64,000 nucleotides of DNA from Acidobacteriaceae bacterium. Its GTDB lineage: Bacteria > Acidobacteriota > Terriglobia > Terriglobales > Acidobacteriaceae. The DNA lies in contig PLDC01000005.1 of NCBI GenBank assembly GCA_003134995.1, positions 124,001 to 188,000 on the forward strand, read 5' to 3'. Under the pieces are notes generated by a model that saw nothing but the letters and a program-made list of their open reading frames with translations, searched no databases and was not told the DNA's origin. Made by a program: the position numbers and the translations under genes. Shown piece after piece: positions 45,291 through 54,328 of the stretch. The number at the start of each line of letters is the position of its first letter. Within the stretch, counting starts at the first letter, position 1.

Positions 45291-45448
45291 TGCAAAACCT
45301 CCATCTTTCGAGTAACTCATTCGCCCTCGTAATTGTGTTTCTTAATGTGTGCCTTAGGGGGCATTTCTTGCAACACGACAAGACACAGGGGGAATAATGA
45401 CTTTCTTCGGGCCAAATCAAGAGCCCGTAGTTCCTGTGACTCGCGCGG

Positions 45449-45763
45449 CTACTCGACTTTGAGTGTCTGCCCAAGAGGCGCCACCTGCCGAACCGCACTC
45501 GGGGTCAGGTTGTGCTGGCGAATCTTGTACAGAATTCCGCGATAGCTGATGGACAGCAACTGCGCTGCCCGGCGCCGGTTCCAGCCGGTATATTCAAGGG
45601 TCCGGCTGATGGCGTAGATTTCCGCCTCAGCCCGAAGGCTGCGAAGCGAAAAATGCGCGTCGGTCAGAGGTTGATCCGCCACAATCTGGTTATCGGCAGA
45701 AACCTCTTCTCTCGTTAGTGGATTGTCGTTCTTAATTTTTGGTTTGTTTTCTAATTGATTCAT
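45449..45763 (-). CDS. Small Fis-type helix-turn-helix protein
   Basis: About 104 aa from ATG 45763 (GAGG 11 bases upstream). The C-terminal half is a Fis-type HTH: EAEIYAISRTLEYTGWNRRRAAQLLSISYRGILYKIRQHNL, the DNA-binding part usually fused to sigma54 activators. Here it stands alone. It sits between the antiterminator gene and the wza-like gene, so it may bind the locus promoter or act as an architectural factor. The last residues (APLGQTLKVE) are not part of the motif. Confidence 0.8.
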   Translation of the reverse strand: MNQLENKPKIKNDNPLTREEVSADNQIVADQPLTDAHFSLRSLRAEAEIYAISRTLEYTGWNRRRAAQLLSISYRGILYKIRQHNLTPSAVRQVAPLGQTLKVE

Positions 45764-45835
45764 AGGGCTTAGGACCTCGCAACAAATTCCTGTGTGGTTG
45801 AAATTCAAGGGAGAAAAACTTTGGAAGGGGAAACA

Positions 45836-46396
45836 CTAAACGGCTTCAACGTCATAGCCAGCTACGCGGACATACAACGATCTTTGGATTGGCTCAACTG
45901 ACAGCACCAGGCTGCGATCACCATTCTCCGCCACCAGAATGCCCTGCACGCCGTCGAGAGCTCCGCCGCGAACCCGCACCCGCTGACCCACGCGGAGAAA
46001 CGGACGCTCTTCATAAGGAATTCTGCTGGCAACCAGAGTCTTGATGTATTCGATCTGATGATCGGGGATGGGTGTTCCAGTACCCTGGACTCCGACAAAA
46101 CTGACCACGCCCTGGGTCCGCAGCACCCGAACGCGATCATCCGGAGAATGAATCATGCGAAGGAAGGCGTAACCGGAGAACAACGGCATTTCGACTTGCT
46201 TCCGGCGGTCGCTCCAGTTGTGGGTCTGGGTGACCACTGGAAGAAACGACTCAATTCCCTGAGTCTGCAATTGTTTCGCGACTAGCTTTTCATGGCGCGA
46301 GCGTGTGCGAACAGCGTACCAGCGCGGTTGGCTTAGCAGCCCAGAGGTCTCGACCGCCGGCTGGTATCCATCCATCAATCCTGCTTCTCCGTTCAC
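45836..46396 (-). CDS. NusG-like specialised antiterminator (UpxY/RfaH type)
   Basis: 186 aa: an NGN domain (RWYAVRTRSRHEKLVAKQLQTQGIESFLPVV ... MPLFSGYAFLRM) and a C-terminal KOW domain (FLRVGQRVRVRGGALDGVQGILV). Specialised NusG paralogues travel with RNA polymerase and suppress early termination in long polysaccharide or antibiotic operons. As first gene of a 28-kb one-strand run it probably serves that run. I give GTG 46396 as start; ATG 46375 is in frame and also plausible. A hairpin in the leader (46525-46540) is a possible recruitment element. Confidence 0.9.
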   Translation of the reverse strand: MNGEAGLMDGYQPAVETSGLLSQPRWYAVRTRSRHEKLVAKQLQTQGIESFLPVVTQTHNWSDRRKQVEMPLFSGYAFLRMIHSPDDRVRVLRTQGVVSFVGVQGTGTPIPDHQIEYIKTLVASRIPYEERPFLRVGQRVRVRGGALDGVQGILVAENGDRSLVLSVEPIQRSLYVRVAGYDVEAV

Positions 46397-47125
46397 AGCT
46401 CCGCCCTTTCAGTCACATTCGCGGAATTTCAAAAAAAATGCGCGGATGTGCTTATGGTTTGCAAAAGTCGGATCGACGACTCTACCGATCATCGATTCAA
46501 ATTAGGGGGGGAATTAACACTGAACCACCGAATACGGTGGCTTGCATCTACATCAGTGAAGCGAGTTTAACCAGCCGTGCAACTTCCTGCAAGAGGTAAA
46601 AAGCCCTAGTGAAGAAAGACTTCATCGAACCGGTTCCGGACGATAAAATAGAGTTGATTCACTGGAGAACAAAGGCCCTGTTCAGCCCTCGATTACTGTC
46701 GCATTGAGAAAATTTTAATACCCCGCCAGCCGTTCTTCTTAGCTGAATCAGCCGCAAGATTTGGGTTTCACCCCGTGTTTACCGGATATTGCAGGTTTTT
46801 GCACACTTGACAAGCGCAGTCTTTAATAGCAAAATGCCCGCTGGCATCCGGTCCCTTTGGCCGGAGCAAACCCTATCGCAACTCTAATTAGATTTTTCGA
46901 GTTGGGTGACAAGTTCGCGCTTTGCGCTGAAAAACTAGAGTGTTCTGTGTATTGCATTTCGATACGGCTGTAGCAGAATGCGTCGTGCATGACTGGCCCA
47001 TGCTGAGTCGTCGCTCCTCCCCCCAACGTTCACGTCATGGTCGCAACAAACTTGTGATGCTGACTTCTTTTCTCTTGGAAGTCCATCTCGCACTTGGACA
47101 CTTGACCACGTGAAGGAGTACTTCG
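46397..47125. other. Divergent intergenic region: leader of the polysaccharide locus
   Basis: The 729 bases between the two divergent genes must hold promoters for both. On the minus strand a weak TTGTTC-16-TATTTT pair (46645-46672) is possible; on the plus strand TTGACA at 46808 lacks a well-placed -10. A 6-bp hairpin (46525-46540) and a G7 tract (46505-46511) lie in the minus-strand leader. AAGGAG precedes the plus-strand start at 47126. I saw no coding frame with support. Confidence 0.45.
46525..46540 (-). promoter_or_regulatory. Leader hairpin upstream of the NusG-like gene
   Basis: CCACCG-TATT-CGGTGG (minus-strand sense) is a perfect 6-bp stem with a 4-nt loop, 129-144 bases before the start of the antiterminator gene. 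Operon leaders under specialised NusG proteins often contain an ops or hairpin element. The role here is conjecture. Confidence 0.3.
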
Positions 47126-48730
47126 ATGAATTTTCGTACCGTTCGCCTGCTCGCAGTGTTGATCCTGGTAGGTCTCGCCGTTCTTGCCGTCCCCTCGCGG
47201 CTGCTTCACACAGCGGCAGCCACCAACACTGCTCTTCCGCCACCTCCGCCGCCTACTGTCGGTGAATTCGGCGGTCCTCTCGCTGGACTTACATCGAACC
47301 AGACCGGTCTCTTCAATGGCGGCTATGGCCTGTTTGCCATCAAGTGGGATCCTATCCGCGGCCTCGGCCCGGTGTCGACGGAACCGGGTTGCTTCACTTG
47401 TCACGGAGCCGGAGTCAACATACTCACCGGTACTGCAGGAGACACCGGTCCTTTGACCGGAACCCGTTATGGCAAATGGAATCCTGATAACACCTTCAAC
47501 TATCTCGACGGCAACGGAACGTATCCCGAGAATGAAGGTGGCCCGATCATTCACGGCCTGTCAAATGCGGCTTTCGGCACGCTTCCGAATTGCAATATCA
47601 TGAATATTGCGAGTTCCAGCGGAGCTACCGAGTCGGGAACGACCGTCACCATTACCACAAATGCCGCGCACGGCTTCAAAGTAGGACAGAATGCCATGAT
47701 CTTAGGCGTGGGTGTTGCCGGTTACAACGGCACCTACCCCATCGTGAGCGTCCCGACGACAACAACGTTTACATATACATCCACGGAGTTAGCCTTAGCC
47801 CCGTCTGGCGGAGGCACCGCACAAAATTTGCCCCACGAAGTAATTCCGGCCGATGCAACCGTGGTAAGCCTTGTTCGATCGCCCAACCTGTTTGGTCTTG
47901 GATTGGTCGACAACATCCCCGACTCTGCGATTCTGGCAAATGTCGGGAACCCGGGAAACCCCTACGGCATCAGCGGCGTCGCGAATATGGTGCCCGATGA
48001 AAACGGAACCGTCCGACCTGGGAAATTCGGACAGAAGCTCAATATCGTTACCTTGTTCCAATTCACCGCGAATGCCGAGTTCAATGAGCTGGGGATCACC
48101 AACACGAATAGCCTCTTCGGCACCGCCAGTCAGTTCTTCCCGAATGAACATCTACCCCAGGGATTGCCCTTCCCAAGCTCCTGCAACACTGACACCAACG
48201 TTCCGCAGGACGTTCTACAAGTAAACATGATCAAGATGACCCAGTTTCAGGCGCTATTGGCGCCCATACCGCCGCAACCTCCGACTTCGGCGACAGAGGC
48301 TGGGCTCACAGTGTTCAATAACATCGGCTGTAGTGTTTGCCACATGGAGAGTTTCACCACTCAGCCCAAAGTTACATTGAAGACTACTAATGGGTCACAG
48401 ACGGGCACAGTCACTGCTCTGAGCAACGTTACATTCAATCCGTATTCGGATTTCCTGCTCCACAATATGGGATCGGGTGACTCCGGCGGAATTCCCTTCC
48501 AGCCCAACAACACAGGCGTGGCCACGCTCACCATGTGGAGAACCGCGCCATTGTGGGGCTTATCCAACACGCTCACGAAGGCCGGCGGCTTGATGCACGA
48601 TAATGGTTCGACAACCATCAAGGCTGCGATTCTGAGGCATGGCGGTGAAGCGGCTCCCGTTATCGCAAACTATCAAGCTCTGGACTCGACTGACTTGTCG
48701 AACTTGTTAGCCTTCCTGAATTCGCTGTAA
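47126..48730 (+). CDS. Secreted di-haem cytochrome-type oxidoreductase (DUF1111/DHOR-like) with an inserted domain
   Basis: A 534-aa protein with a signal peptide (MNFRTVRLLAVLILVGLAVLAVPSRLL) and a P6 tract after it. Two CxxCH haem sites are visible: CFTCH near residue 91 and CSVCH near 402. The C-terminal RTAPLWGLSNTL...LMHDNGSTTIKAAILRHGGEA...LLAFLNSL matches the di-haem oxidoreductase (putative peroxidase) family. Between the haem sites, about residues 163-232, an inserted segment (VTITTNAAHGFKVGQNAMI ... TTTFTYTST) resembles FCCH-like beta-domains. AAGGAG lies 8 bases before the ATG. A terminator follows at 48738. Confidence 0.8.
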   Translation: MNFRTVRLLAVLILVGLAVLAVPSRLLHTAAATNTALPPPPPPTVGEFGGPLAGLTSNQTGLFNGGYGLFAIKWDPIRGLGPVSTEPGCFTCHGAGVNILTGTAGDTGPLTGTRYGKWNPDNTFNYLDGNGTYPENEGGPIIHGLSNAAFGTLPNCNIMNIASSSGATESGTTVTITTNAAHGFKVGQNAMILGVGVAGYNGTYPIVSVPTTTTFTYTSTELALAPSGGGTAQNLPHEVIPADATVVSLVRSPNLFGLGLVDNIPDSAILANVGNPGNPYGISGVANMVPDENGTVRPGKFGQKLNIVTLFQFTANAEFNELGITNTNSLFGTASQFFPNEHLPQGLPFPSSCNTDTNVPQDVLQVNMIKMTQFQALLAPIPPQPPTSATEAGLTVFNNIGCSVCHMESFTTQPKVTLKTTNGSQTGTVTALSNVTFNPYSDFLLHNMGSGDSGGIPFQPNNTGVATLTMWRTAPLWGLSNTLTKAGGLMHDNGSTTIKAAILRHGGEAAPVIANYQALDSTDLSNLLAFLNSL

Positions 48731-48737
48731 AAAACGT

Positions 48738-48785
48738 CGCCGGTGCGGTTGTTTCACAGTTCATGTGACGCAATCCGCACCGGCG
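48738..48785 (+). terminator. Hairpin terminator between convergent genes
   Basis: CGCCGGTGCGG (48738-48748) pairs perfectly with CCGCACCGGCG (48775-48785); the loop holds a second small stem, TCACA/TGTGA. TTTCGCTTTT follows. It serves the cytochrome gene and could also act for the convergent gene ending at 48846. Confidence 0.75.
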
Positions 48786-48845
48786 TTTCGCTTTTCGTTG
48801 ATTTCTTTTCTGCTGTTCGCCCCCAGACAAATTCCCGAGGAGAGG

Positions 48846-50399
48846 CTAGGCGGGCATTCTGAAGTTGAGCGTAACTGTGGTTTGCATCTCGACCGGTTGC
48901 CCCTTCAGCACGCGCGGCTTGAATCGCCATTGCTTCACAGCAGCGATGGCAGCATCAGCCAGCAGGGGCTGGCCGCTGACCAGCTTTACATCCTGAATTG
49001 CGCCGTCGCGACCGATTCGCACCTCCAGCACTACTGCTCCTTGAATCCGCTGCTGCCGAGCTTCCTCGGGATATTCCGGTTCGACCCGATGGAGCAGGCT
49101 GCCATTCGCCGCGTCCGGCGGCAACTCAACAATTCCCGCTGGTTCTAGAGCGGAAGCCCGCTGCACACTTCCAGGCACACCTCTCGGAACACTCGGCGAA
49201 CCATGGGAAGTCTTCGCAACTTCTCCTTCGGCCGCGGGCGGCATGCGGAAGACCTCTTTTCCATTTTCGTAAACCAGCAGGCTCCCTGAGGGCGGCGGAG
49301 AATCTTTCGCACCGGCTGGAGGAGTGTTCGGTGTCGCCGTATTTCTTTTACCACTGTCAGCACTTTTCGCATTCTCAGCTTCGTCTACGTCGGAGCTTGA
49401 AGGCGCCGTGGTTGCAGGCTCTCTCGCCCGCGTGCTGTTGTTCGGCGCGGCCGCGTCCTGCGCTGCGCTACTATTCGCGGTGCTTCGACTACTAAACCCC
49501 GCGCCGGCTGACTTGATGACCTGCTCCCGCACGCCCGTGACTCTTCGCCAGCCCAAGCGCACTCCCACCAACGTGCCTAGCAGAATCGCACAGGCCACCA
49601 CGGCTGCGACCAGCGCCATGGTCACAACGTCGAAGCCGGTTCGCGGACTCTGCTCAGTCTCGGGGAAAACGTCGTTGTGTTCTTTCTTCTCCAGCTTCTC
49701 CAAGCTTCTGTTGGAATCCGCGCTCGACTCCTCCGCGAAAGCCACTGCCGGCGGCTCGACCGCTTCCGTTGATAAATTGTGAGTCGCAGTATTCGCTGCA
49801 GCGTGGGACGTCACAGTGCTGGGTGGTACCGATGCCGTTTCGCTCGCTCGATCAAGGTTTTTCACTATCCGGTGAGCCAGCGCTTCCAGCGTAAGTTCAT
49901 CCCGATCGCCGAACGCCCCGGGCCGCGAAGAAAAAATTTCTAGGACTCCGGTCATCTCTCCGTTCCGCAGCAGGGGAAAGACCATTACTGATCGCACTCC
50001 CAAACTTCGAGAAGCCTCCGCATCGACGCGCGGGTCAGTCTGCGCATCGTCGCAACGCTGCACCTGCCGTATCTTGACGCATTCCGCCGTCAGGCCGGAT
50101 TCGCTGCCCAATGGCGCGCCCAACTCCGGAGCATTGGCGCCGCTGCTGGCGCGGCAGACCATCTCGCCATCCCGGAGCAGCACAATCGCAGCGCCGGTTG
50201 CACCCGTGGCCAGACACGCCTGCTCAACAATTTCATTGAGCACAATCTCGAGGGCGAGATCGGCTGAAACTTCAGCCGAAAGATCGCCGCCGCCATGCGC
50301 AGCAAACAACGCGGCCAGTTCGCCGAGGTCGGATTCGGCGCTCGAACCGCTTCCTTGCAAGTTGGGAAACTCCGTCTCCGGCGCAGGATGATCAGGCAT
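48846..50399 (-). CDS. GAF domain-transmembrane-TonB C-terminal fusion protein
   Basis: About 517 aa from ATG 50399 (a TTG four codons earlier is less likely). Residues about 30-195 form a GAF domain (ALEIVLNEIVEQACLATGATGAAIVLLRDGEMVCRASSG ... VMVFPLLRNGEMTGVLEIFSSRPGAF). One membrane segment (VVTMALVAAVVACAILLGTLVGV) near 260-285 is followed by an Ala/Ser/Pro-rich spacer and a TonB C-terminal domain (VEPEYPEEARQQRIQGAVVLEVRIGRDGAIQDVKL ... AAVKQWRFKPR). The GAF half would be cytoplasmic and TonB-C periplasmic. A ligand-sensing energy transducer is an inference. Confidence 0.8.
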   Translation of the reverse strand: MPDHPAPETEFPNLQGSGSSAESDLGELAALFAAHGGGDLSAEVSADLALEIVLNEIVEQACLATGATGAAIVLLRDGEMVCRASSGANAPELGAPLGSESGLTAECVKIRQVQRCDDAQTDPRVDAEASRSLGVRSVMVFPLLRNGEMTGVLEIFSSRPGAFGDRDELTLEALAHRIVKNLDRASETASVPPSTVTSHAAANTATHNLSTEAVEPPAVAFAEESSADSNRSLEKLEKKEHNDVFPETEQSPRTGFDVVTMALVAAVVACAILLGTLVGVRLGWRRVTGVREQVIKSAGAGFSSRSTANSSAAQDAAAPNNSTRAREPATTAPSSSDVDEAENAKSADSGKRNTATPNTPPAGAKDSPPPSGSLLVYENGKEVFRMPPAAEGEVAKTSHGSPSVPRGVPGSVQRASALEPAGIVELPPDAANGSLLHRVEPEYPEEARQQRIQGAVVLEVRIGRDGAIQDVKLVSGQPLLADAAIAAVKQWRFKPRVLKGQPVEMQTTVTLNFRMPA

Positions 50400-50763
50400 T
50401 GCCAACCACAATCAGATTGCGAGTGTGCTTCTGTAGCGGAGTTTCGCCCCAAAACCATGGGTTGTCAATATGCATTCACTTTACACATTGTGCAAAAGCG
50501 ACCCTCGAACCAGATGCCGCAAACCCGCTGTTTCTTTTAGTCGCTGACTGAGGAGAAGTCCCAAAACGGCAAGAAGGAGCAAAAATAGCCAATTGGGATT
50601 CGTTTCTCTGTCTCTATTGCCATCCGGGAATGTTAAAATCAACTAATATTGCGAAGAGTTAGAATGATTTCCAAGTTATTTTTTCTAGCTGGCCCAGCGC
50701 TTTTTCTTCGGAAAGGTCCGAAAGCATAACCCTTTCCAGACTCTCAGTTCCTGGAGCTTGAAT
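50400..50763. other. Divergent promoter region
   Basis: 364 bases between the GAF-TonB gene and the UDP-glucose dehydrogenase gene. AT-rich blocks (TTAAAATCAACTAATATTG near 50634, TTATTTTTTCTAG near 50677) probably contain promoters, but I cannot name a confident pair. No gene seen. GGAG at 50753-50756 serves the next gene. Confidence 0.45.
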
Positions 50764-52170
50764 ATGCGGATCGCTGTCGTCGGTTCCGGATACGTAGGGT
50801 TGGTGGCTGGCGCATGCTTTGCCGACCTCGGTCATGACGTCATTCTTGTCGACAATGACGAACGCAAGCTAGCCGATCTCAAAGACGGTCAAGTCCCCAT
50901 CCACGAAAAGTTTCTGCCGGAACTGCTGAACCGTCACCGCGGCCATCGCCTGGAATTCTCAGCCGATTTGCAGGAGGCAGTGCGGGCCAGCGCGGCGATT
51001 TTCATCGCTGTAGGAACTCCGCCCACCGATCGCGGCGATGCCGATCTTTCATACGTTGAGTCGGTAGCCCGCGAGATTTCCGGCGCCATCAACGGATACA
51101 AAGTCATTGTCGAAAAGAGCACGGTTCCGGTTTACACGAGTGACTGGGTTCGCAAGATTATTCTGCGCAATGGCGCCGATCCTGAGTTCTTCGATGTCGC
51201 CTCCAATCCTGAATTTCTGCGGGAAGGTAGCGCCGTCGCTGACTTTCTATTTCCCGATCGCATCCTCGTTGGCTGCGACACCGAACGCGCCTCCGACGTG
51301 CTGCGCGAAATCTATGCCCCGCTCACCAGCGGCTCATACTACCAGCGTGCCGAGGCCATTCCGCAACCCGATCGCAGTTCCATCCCCGCGCCCATTCTTG
51401 TCACGACCACCAAGAGCGCGGAACTGATCAAACACGCCTCCAACGCATTTCTGGCCATGAAGATTTCCTTTATCAACGCGGTTGCTTCCGTGTGCGAATC
51501 CGTGGGTGCCGATGTAAGCCAGGTCTGCCACGGCATCGGCTCTGACACCCGCATTGGCCCGCGCTTCCTGAATCCTGGTATCGGTTATGGCGGCTCCTGT
51601 TTCCCCAAAGATGTAATGGCATTCCGAGCCGTCGCCCGCGAATGTGGCTACGACTTCCGCCTGCTCGACGAAGTCATGCGCATCAACGAAGACCAGCGCG
51701 ACCGCTTCCTGCGCAAAGTGCGCAGCGCCCTCTGGACGCTCCGCGGCAAACATCTCGGGGTTCTCGGTCTCGCCTTTAAGGGTGGCACCGACGATATTCG
51801 GGAATCGCCTGCCATAGCCATCGTGCAGGCATTGCTGCAGGAAGGCTGCAAGATCACGGCCTACGATCCTGCCGCCATGGATCGCGCGCAGGAGGTCATC
51901 ACTTCCGGCATCAAGTTCGCTAACTCGGCCTACGAAGCGGCGCATAACGCCGATGCCCTGATCATCCTCACCGAGTGGGAAGAGTTCGCCAACCTCGATC
52001 TTCGCCGGCTTCAGCAGGAACTCAAATACCCCATCGTGATCGATGGCCGTAACCTGTATCACCCCGATGTGATGGCAGCTTACGGCTTCACCTATTACAG
52101 TGTCGGACGCGCGGCCGCTCATGCCGAGGGAGCGCCTGCCGCCCTCAAGAACGGCGCCAGTAGAGCATGA
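50764..52170 (+). CDS. ugd: UDP-glucose 6-dehydrogenase
   Basis: Start at ATG 50764, seven bases after GGAG. The 468-aa protein has the N-terminal Rossmann loop ([26 protein letters not shown]), the [13 protein letters not shown] and [14 protein letters not shown] segments, the catalytic Cys in [12 protein letters not shown] and the C-terminal domain with [16 protein letters not shown]. It oxidises UDP-glucose to UDP-glucuronate with two NAD+. Its stop overlaps the ATG of the next gene by 4 bases; together they convert UDP-glucose to UDP-xylose. It likely feeds the polysaccharide locus 4 kb away. Confidence 0.95.
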   Translation: MRIAVVGSGYVGLVAGACFADLGHDVILVDNDERKLADLKDGQVPIHEKFLPELLNRHRGHRLEFSADLQEAVRASAAIFIAVGTPPTDRGDADLSYVESVAREISGAINGYKVIVEKSTVPVYTSDWVRKIILRNGADPEFFDVASNPEFLREGSAVADFLFPDRILVGCDTERASDVLREIYAPLTSGSYYQRAEAIPQPDRSSIPAPILVTTTKSAELIKHASNAFLAMKISFINAVASVCESVGADVSQVCHGIGSDTRIGPRFLNPGIGYGGSCFPKDVMAFRAVARECGYDFRLLDEVMRINEDQRDRFLRKVRSALWTLRGKHLGVLGLAFKGGTDDIRESPAIAIVQALLQEGCKITAYDPAAMDRAQEVITSGIKFANSAYEAAHNADALIILTEWEEFANLDLRRLQQELKYPIVIDGRNLYHPDVMAAYGFTYYSVGRAAAHAEGAPAALKNGASRA

Positions 52171-53126
52171 GCCGCCAACGCGCACTGGTCACCGGCGGCG
52201 CCGGTTTCCTGGGATCTCATCTCTGCGATGCGCTGCTCGCCGAAGGCTGGAGCGTAGTCGTCGTCGACAACCTGCTCACCGGCCGCCGCGCGAATCTAGA
52301 GCGTCTCCGCAATGACGCGGCCTTCGAGTTTATAGAAAAAGACATCTGCGAACCCTTCGATGTGGGTCGCGTTGATTACGTCTTTCACTTCGCCAGCCCA
52401 GCCAGCCCAGTCGATTACACGCTGCATGGCATTCCCACACTGAAAGTCGGCTCACTCGGCACCTTTCACGCTCTCGATGTCGCCTTTAAATACGGCGCAA
52501 AGTATCTGGTCTCCTCGACCTCTGAGTGCTACGGCGATCCGCTCGAACATCCCCAGAAAGAAACTTATTGGGGCAATGTGAATTCCATCGGCCCGCGATC
52601 CGTCTACGACGAAGCCAAGCGCTTCACTGAAGCCGTCACCATGGCCTATCACCGCTATCACAAAGTCGACACACGCATCGTGCGCATCTTCAACACCTAC
52701 GGCCCCCGCATGCAACTCAACGACGGACGCGTCGTTCCCAACTTCATGAAGCAGGCCCTGCGCGGCGAGGACCTCACCGTTTATGGCGACGGCAGCCAGA
52801 CCCGAAGCTTCTGCTACGTCAGCGACGAAATCGATGGCTTCATGCGTTTAGCGAAATCCTCGGAGCATCTTCCGGTGAACATCGGCAATCCCAACGAGTT
52901 CACAATTCTCGAATGTGCCCAGCAGGTCTTACGAGTGACCGAATCAAAGAGCAAGATCAGCTACGAAGCTCTTCCGCAGGATGATCCCAAGCAGCGCCGT
53001 CCCGACATCACCAAGGCCCGGCAATTGCTGGGATGGGAACCCAAGATTCAGCTGGCGGAAGGTCTCCGAATGTCCTTGGATTACTTCAAGAAAGCCGTAG
53101 AGGAAGAAACGACCCGGTCAAAATAG
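52167..53126 (+). CDS. UDP-glucuronate decarboxylase (UDP-xylose synthase)
   Basis: A 319-aa extended [20 protein letters not shown], the [11 protein letters not shown] motif specific to UXS-type decarboxylases, [16 protein letters not shown], the catalytic YDEAK, and [21 protein letters not shown]. It decarboxylates UDP-glucuronate to UDP-xylose. The ATGA overlap with ugd shows translational coupling. Only 4 bases separate its stop from the convergent gene that ends at 53131. Confidence 0.93.
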   Translation: MSRQRALVTGGAGFLGSHLCDALLAEGWSVVVVDNLLTGRRANLERLRNDAAFEFIEKDICEPFDVGRVDYVFHFASPASPVDYTLHGIPTLKVGSLGTFHALDVAFKYGAKYLVSSTSECYGDPLEHPQKETYWGNVNSIGPRSVYDEAKRFTEAVTMAYHRYHKVDTRIVRIFNTYGPRMQLNDGRVVPNFMKQALRGEDLTVYGDGSQTRSFCYVSDEIDGFMRLAKSSEHLPVNIGNPNEFTILECAQQVLRVTESKSKISYEALPQDDPKQRRPDITKARQLLGWEPKIQLAEGLRMSLDYFKKAVEEETTRSK

Positions 53127-53130
53127 CCAG

Positions 53131-54147
53131 CTATTGCGTCTCGAAATACGAATCAGTGGAAAACATTCGCAGAAAATACTCGCTCTTCCACTTCGGATCG
53201 AGCCGGTCGAGAAGCAGGCCTTCCGTCCCGCCGAACGAATAGAAAACGACGCGCTTCCCCTTTGCCAGATCGGCGTGCTTGAGTTCATCGAGTGTTTCCC
53301 TTCTCGCTCTCGCGGCATAAGCAACGAACGATTCAAAATCGGGCAGAGCCTTGTACTCTTCACTCGCCTGGTACGATACCGCGGTTTCAGCCGCCATGAT
53401 CTGCGTATAGCGGGCGATTCCCTCCTGCCAGATCTGGAAGCTAAAGTATTTGTGATCGTCTGCTGAAAGCTGCGCCAGAAACTCCCGACGCTGGGAGGCA
53501 TACTGCTTCGCCAGCTTCGCGAATGCGACATCATCCTTTTCGCTTACAGCAGTCAAGAGAAGATCGCGAAGGTGGCCGAAGCCCTCAGCAACTTGAGGAT
53601 TCTCGTAAGGAAAGGCATAGTTCAACATCCACATGCCGCTCTGGTCACCGTGGCTTAATCCCAGGCTCTCGACGCCTTTGTAGTAATCCAGTTGCGCGTT
53701 CTGCAGTTGGTGAAAGTGCTCGTGCATCAGCGTGACGAGCCAGGGCGTGCTTGTTTTACTCTCCGTGTTTTTCGGCTCGCCGATTACGATGACGGAGGGC
53801 GGCCCGAATGCTGGAAAGGTTGCTAACAGCGCGGTTGGGAACTGGCGCGGACGCTCATAGAATCCGCCGTCGACCTTCGTGAATTCCTTCGGCGGCGCGG
53901 GATGATGTGTCAGGAACTCGGTGTTTTCTGTCACCAGCATCAGGGGCGCAGGCACTTTATCCCAATTCGGCCAGATCTGATTCTGGATTTTGTCCGCGAG
54001 CCGGTAAAACTCACGAATGCGGATCGCATCATCCTGAGGAATTTGGGGGGAAAGCTGGCGAGCCGGGGATTGGCCAAACGGCGCAGTTGCCAGCAGTAAC
54101 AGCGCAATCGGAAGCCGCATGACATTTTGGACGGAGAAGATGCTCAT
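53131..54147 (-). CDS. Secreted protein with HExxH metallopeptidase-like motif
   Basis: A 338-aa protein; ATG 54147 has GGAGGG 7 bases upstream. The N-terminus (MRLPIALLLLATAPFGQS after nine residues) is a signal peptide. Near residue 150 is LMHEHFHQLQ, an HExxH zinc-site motif, and QEGIARYTQ near 235 offers a downstream Glu as third ligand, as in gluzincins. I do not recognise the family. It is probably periplasmic or secreted; peptidase activity is an inference. Confidence 0.65.
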   Translation of the reverse strand: MSIFSVQNVMRLPIALLLLATAPFGQSPARQLSPQIPQDDAIRIREFYRLADKIQNQIWPNWDKVPAPLMLVTENTEFLTHHPAPPKEFTKVDGGFYERPRQFPTALLATFPAFGPPSVIVIGEPKNTESKTSTPWLVTLMHEHFHQLQNAQLDYYKGVESLGLSHGDQSGMWMLNYAFPYENPQVAEGFGHLRDLLLTAVSEKDDVAFAKLAKQYASQRREFLAQLSADDHKYFSFQIWQEGIARYTQIMAAETAVSYQASEEYKALPDFESFVAYAARARRETLDELKHADLAKGKRVVFYSFGGTEGLLLDRLDPKWKSEYFLRMFSTDSYFETQ

Positions 54148-54328
54148 GTGTTAGCCCTCCAGCGAATAATCGAAACGGGCGGCACTTTAAGGCCACTTCC
54201 GGGCTTTTATGTCTTCGGCCCTTGACAGCCGCCGCGCGAAGCGTCATGCTGTTACCTCCTTTTTTAGCAGCGCCACTCCCCCGATTGGCTCCCCCGTAAG
54301 AAAATTCAGAATTACCACAGGAGGCTTC

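Noticed and set aside
18654-46396. Exosortase (XrtA)/PEP-CTERM system
   Set aside because: The ExeA-like ATPase, CpsD-like protein and sugar transferase resemble XrtA-associated genes, but no eight-helix exosortase gene and no PEP-CTERM tail is visible in the window.
46397-47125. Sigma54-type (GG-N10-GC) promoter in the leader of the polysaccharide run
   Set aside because: A Fis-type HTH gene nearby made this worth checking, but the only GGGCA...TTGC pair on the minus strand has wrong spacing.
51334-52185. Minus-strand frame opposite ugd
   Set aside because: The plus-strand enzyme has all catalytic motifs; the opposite frame has no ribosome binding site or recognisable domain.
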